A DNA stretch of 26,287 bases, from assembly GCF_910585845.1 (NCBI RefSeq), contig NZ_CAJUHF010000047.1, positions 1 through 26,287 on the forward strand, written 5' to 3'. Below are positions 23,625-26,287 of this stretch, piece after piece. The notes under the pieces were generated by a model. That model ran no database searches and was not told where the DNA came from. It saw only the letters and a program-made list of their open reading frames with translations. Each line of letters opens with the position of its first letter. The stretch's first letter is position 1. The DNA comes from an uncultured Bacteroides sp. (GTDB lineage Bacteria > Bacteroidota > Bacteroidia > Bacteroidales > Bacteroidaceae). A program made the position numbers and the translations under genes.

Positions 23625-23993
23625 AACTAAGAATTTAATTAATAGTAATACAATAAAAAAACATCACATACAATGTTTTTTCTCATCTTTACTTCAACAA
23701 CATTATATCTAAAAATATAGTTCAAATCGGAAGAGCTATTTTAACATCTATTTATTTTATCTTCTCCATTCATGAGTTACCCAATACGAAAAATTTCCCT
23801 CTTATATATAATAAGAAACAGTACACCACAATCACTATAAAAGCAATCGATAATCTCCGTTTTTCCGATTATTTCCCCCATATTTAACACATAATTCTAC
23901 TATAATGACAAATATTATCAAACAAAGCTCTTCTTCAGCTGTTTTCCTTTGTGTGAAATATATAATACAGTATTCATTTAAAACCTAACAATT
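23625..23993. other. AT-rich divergent intergenic region
   Basis: About 370 bp separate OmpA paralog 2 (minus) from the membrane protein gene at 23994 (plus). It must hold both promoters. Apart from the weak TAATGTTG candidate for paralog 2 and a TTTG at 23948-23951 before the plus-strand gene, no repeats, RNA genes or coding frames are seen. Confidence 0.6.
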
Positions 23994-25028
23994 ATGAAAA
24001 AATTAAGTTTGGCTGACCTCAAGGGCAGAGTGTCCTGGGGCAGCGTATTTGGTGGTGTAATGACCGTATTGGCGGTCTCCGTATTATTATCTATTCTGAA
24101 TTCCAGTATCGGCCTGTTCATGTTCGATCCCCTTGCCGAGCATCCGGCATCGGGTATAGGTGCAGCAGTTGGCATCGGCTCTGCTCTGATTCTTCTGATC
24201 AGTATGATAACCGGTGGTTTCGTTGCAGGAAAATTGGCGGGAATGGACGGAATTATCCACGGTTTTCTGGTATGGGCCACTACACTGATTGTAGCCGCAA
24301 TCTTAGGAATCTTCCTTGCCGTAGGAGCAGCAAAGATGACTGCCAACGCACTGGGAGCGGTCACTTCCGTCACCGGTAATGTCGTGTCCGGAGCAGGCAA
24401 TGTAGTAGGAAACGGAGTCTCGGCACTATCCGAAAAGGCAGAAGAGCTCTTTGGGAAAATAGACTTCAACGCCTCGCTGAAAGAAGAAAACATTCCACAG
24501 AACATCCGTACCGCCCTTGCCAAGAGTGATGTAAAAGAGTTGCAACCGGACTATCTGCAAAAACAATTGGAGGAAGTGAAAGACGACCTGGCTAAATCCG
24601 TCAAGGCTATTGTCGTTTCTCCTCAGGAAGCCGACGCAACCCTGAACGGTTTCTTAGACCGCCTGAAACAACGCACCGATAATCTGAAAAAGGACATAGA
24701 CCAGGATGACCTTGCCAAAGCCATAGCCAACAACACAAATATGTCCAAAGCCGAAGCGGACAAGACGGTCAAACAATACATGACCCTGATCGAAAATACC
24801 CGTATCGAAGCCGGGAAACAGATTGATAAGTTGGAAAACAACCTGCAAAAAGCTGCACAAGAATGGAAAGAAATCAAGCATAAAGCTTTAGTCGCCGCCG
24901 ACAAAGCCACCAATGCCGCTGCACAGTCTGCCCTGATTTCGTTCTTTGCCCTCTTGGTAGGAGCCGTGCTATGCTGTTCAGCAGGTGCATACGGAAGCAG
25001 AAAGACTCAAGAAAGAGTAGATCTCTAA
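23994..25028 (+). CDS. Membrane protein with long helical domain, unknown function
   Basis: This protein is 344 aa. Three N-terminal membrane helices lie at about 18-42, 55-78 and 85-110; the GGFVAGKLAGMDGIIHGFLVWA signature resembles small membrane domains sometimes annotated as YrzE/PhnA-like. A glycine/valine-rich amphipathic stretch (SVTGNVVSGAGNVVGNGVSAL) follows. A charged helical region with coiled-coil character spans about 150-310, and a final membrane helix is at about 314-333 before a short basic tail. There is no catalytic motif. The topology suggests that both ends are in the inner membrane and the helical arm is on one side; an envelope-stress or structural role is only a guess. 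ATG at 23994; two hairpins follow the stop. Confidence 0.85.
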   Translation: MKKLSLADLKGRVSWGSVFGGVMTVLAVSVLLSILNSSIGLFMFDPLAEHPASGIGAAVGIGSALILLISMITGGFVAGKLAGMDGIIHGFLVWATTLIVAAILGIFLAVGAAKMTANALGAVTSVTGNVVSGAGNVVGNGVSALSEKAEELFGKIDFNASLKEENIPQNIRTALAKSDVKELQPDYLQKQLEEVKDDLAKSVKAIVVSPQEADATLNGFLDRLKQRTDNLKKDIDQDDLAKAIANNTNMSKAEADKTVKQYMTLIENTRIEAGKQIDKLENNLQKAAQEWKEIKHKALVAADKATNAAAQSALISFFALLVGAVLCCSAGAYGSRKTQERVDL

Positions 25029-25097
25029 TAACTGAAAAATAGGAGGGTGTCATAATATCACCTCCTCCCGAAATAATCATTTAAAGAGTTAATTATA

Positions 25098-25139
25098 AAA
25101 TGCCCCCAAAAGTTTTATGTCTAACTTTTGGGGGCATTT
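25098..25139. terminator. Strong bidirectional terminator
   Basis: AAATGCCCCCAAAAGTT (25098-25114) and AACTTTTGGGGGCATTT (25123-25139) form a perfect 17-bp stem with an 8-nt loop. It lies between a plus-strand gene and a minus-strand remnant and can stop transcription from both. A weaker hairpin (GGAGGGTG against CACCTCC, about 25041-25066) lies nearer the plus-strand stop. Confidence 0.85.
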
Positions 25140-25166
25140 CATTCACCTCAGAAGCCGCTTTTTTGA

Positions 25167-25448
25167 TTACAACTTGTCTATTTCCTCAATGGACAATCCT
25201 GTCACTTGCCGGATGACACCACTTTTCAGGCACTCAATCCACTCCTCAAGCGGAGTCACGGCAACTTTATTGAACTCATTCACACGGATAAGATAATATT
25301 CCGGGAAGATTTCGGAAGGCAACTTGCGGACGATAACATCTTTCTCTTTAGTAGTCACCTCAAGGAGGTCACCCGTATGGACACCTTTGAAGGTATTCTG
25401 ACCATGATACAAGTAATCATTCCCCTTACCAATATCGAAATAGAGAAT
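25167..25448 (-). pseudogene. Remnant of PD-(D/E)XK nuclease family transposase (Rpn/PDDEXK_2 type)
   Basis: The readable frame begins without an ATG (ILYFDIGKGNDYLYHGQ), continues as TFKGVHTGDLLEVTTKEKDVIVRKLPSEIFPEYYLIRVNEFNKVAVTPLEEWIECLKSGVIR, and ends QVTGLSIEEIDKL. From memory, the first part matches the middle of Bacteroides PD-(D/E)XK family transposases, and the ending matches the VTGLSxEEIxKL C-terminus of the same family. The N-terminal nuclease domain is missing, and the region between the two parts appears deleted. The only nearby start codons are TTG at 25412 or an out-of-frame ATG at 25456. I therefore read it as a decayed copy. It could still be expressed as a protein of about 81 aa from TTG; this is less likely. 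Confidence 0.55.
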
Positions 25449-25456
25449 AGTACCAT

Positions 25457-26287
25457 TTATTTCCCATGCGGATGAAAATCCCCATGCAAATGAAAATACC
25501 TCTTCATAAACAATACATATATGATGCTTAATGCAAGAACCACTCCTGCCAAATACCCATATCCGTATTCCTTAAAACAGATCCCGCCTGCTATCACTAC
25601 AGCCTGCACCGACATATAGATCAGTGATACAATCACATGCGGCATCTTCAGTTCGTTTGCCATCAACTGATACATGTGCTTGCGGTGAGGCAAACCGATA
25701 TTCTCATGAAGCATCAGGCGATGAATGATAGTCAACACACTATCTACTCCGTAGACAGCCAGCAACACAATCCAACTGAAATCCCCGGTCGCTATGATCA
25801 GTTTCCCTATCAGGAAAAGTACAACGAAAGCGATACCCACCGAACCGACATCACCGGCAAAACACCGTGCCTTCTTGCGGAAGTTGAAGAAACAGAACAC
25901 CAACACGGAACACAAAACCGTACAAATCAAAATCTGTTCCACAAACGGAGCCACCCGTGCATTGATATAAGCCAAAGCCGCCAATACCACCAACGAATAA
26001 CCTCCGGTGATACCATTGATGCCATCCATAAAATTATAAGCATTAATGATACCCGTGCAGACAATCAGTGCCACCACAATCCACCACCAAGACAGGGAAA
26101 ACAATCCCCATTGCCAAAACATCAGGGCCATAGCCGAAAAATGGAACACCAACCTTACTCCTTGAGAAGTAGAACGAATATCATCTACAAAACTAATAAA
26201 TGTAATCAAAGTCAGTGCCAACATAAACCACGGGTATTCCCAATGGTTTGTCAGAAAATAGGCAAGCACACCGAAATAAAAGATAAT
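25457..26287 (-). CDS. WecA/MraY-like sugar-1-phosphate undecaprenyl-phosphate transferase (5' end outside window)
   Basis: This is an integral membrane enzyme of the polyprenyl-phosphate GlcNAc-1-phosphate transferase family. It starts lipid-linked glycan synthesis by moving a UDP-sugar's phosphosugar to undecaprenyl phosphate. 276 residues are visible and the frame is open to the window edge; the N-terminus is missing. Motifs: the metal-binding FVDDIRS, NAYNFMDGINGITGGYS, GDVGSVGIAF, and the His-rich cytosolic loop HRLMLHENIGLPHRKHMYQLMAN. At least seven membrane helices are seen. The tail is HLHGDFHPHGK. The loop sequence fits the WecA/TagO branch better than MraY. It probably ends a surface-polysaccharide gene set lying outside the window (inference). 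Confidence 0.92.
   Translation of the reverse strand: MIFYFGVLAYFLTNHWEYPWFMLALTLITFISFVDDIRSTSQGVRLVFHFSAMALMFWQWGLFSLSWWWIVVALIVCTGIINAYNFMDGINGITGGYSLVVLAALAYINARVAPFVEQILICTVLCSVLVFCFFNFRKKARCFAGDVGSVGIAFVVLFLIGKLIIATGDFSWIVLLAVYGVDSVLTIIHRLMLHENIGLPHRKHMYQLMANELKMPHVIVSLIYMSVQAVVIAGGICFKEYGYGYLAGVVLALSIIYVLFMKRYFHLHGDFHPHGK

Overview
The window looks like a chromosomal segment of a Bacteroides-type gut anaerobe (Bacteroidales). The evidence is the F1Fo ATP synthase order beta-epsilon-(membrane protein)-a-c-b-delta-alpha-gamma with a very short epsilon and a secreted N-terminal extension on subunit a, several exact Bacteroides-type -7 boxes (TAnnTTTG), weak Shine-Dalgarno sequences, OmpA/beta-barrel outer-membrane proteins, and families of short inverted repeats between genes. 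No rRNA, tRNA, CRISPR array or intact mobile element was seen.

Layout. 1-2167 (minus): a PIF1/RecD-like helicase with a C-terminal HRDC domain, open at the window edge. 2444-9863 (minus): the complete atp operon, with a predicted -7 promoter box at 10069-10076, a leader carrying six 11-bp tandem repeats, and a small terminator overlapping the atpG stop. 10479-11645 (minus): purT, followed by a 69-nt two-stem hairpin. 11646-12271: a gene-free, repeat-rich stretch. 12272-18406 (minus): six co-oriented genes in the order SpoIIM-like, polytopic membrane protein, DUF4129-like, DUF4350-like, MoxR AAA+ ATPase, DUF58/vWA-like. A divergent RDD-family membrane protein gene (18510-19235) shares a compact 103-bp promoter region with them. 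19705-23624: two convergent OmpA paralogs of identical length (378 aa) flank a small beta-barrel protein and a cluster of interspersed inverted repeats. 23994-25028 (plus): a membrane protein with a long helical soluble middle. 25167-25448 (minus): a probable decayed remnant of a PD-(D/E)XK-family transposase, directly after the 3' end of a WecA-like sugar-phosphate transferase that runs off the window.

How genes work together. The atp genes build one proton-type rotary ATPase. The MoxR/DUF58/SpoIIM/RDD/DUF4129/DUF4350 block is a recurrent but poorly understood membrane-associated AAA+ system, and the best candidate here for an incompletely described biological system. The outer-membrane section supplies envelope structure: OmpA-like proteins tether outer membrane to peptidoglycan. 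WecA begins lipid-linked glycan synthesis.

Most novel observations concern non-coding structure: the 11-bp repeats in the atp leader, a 59-bp palindromic repeat present twice in opposite orientation, an 18-bp inverted-repeat pair bounding about 390 bp that contains a promoter-like sequence, and a tandemly duplicated gene tail between DUF4350 and MoxR. All family assignments are by reading motifs; no database search was run.
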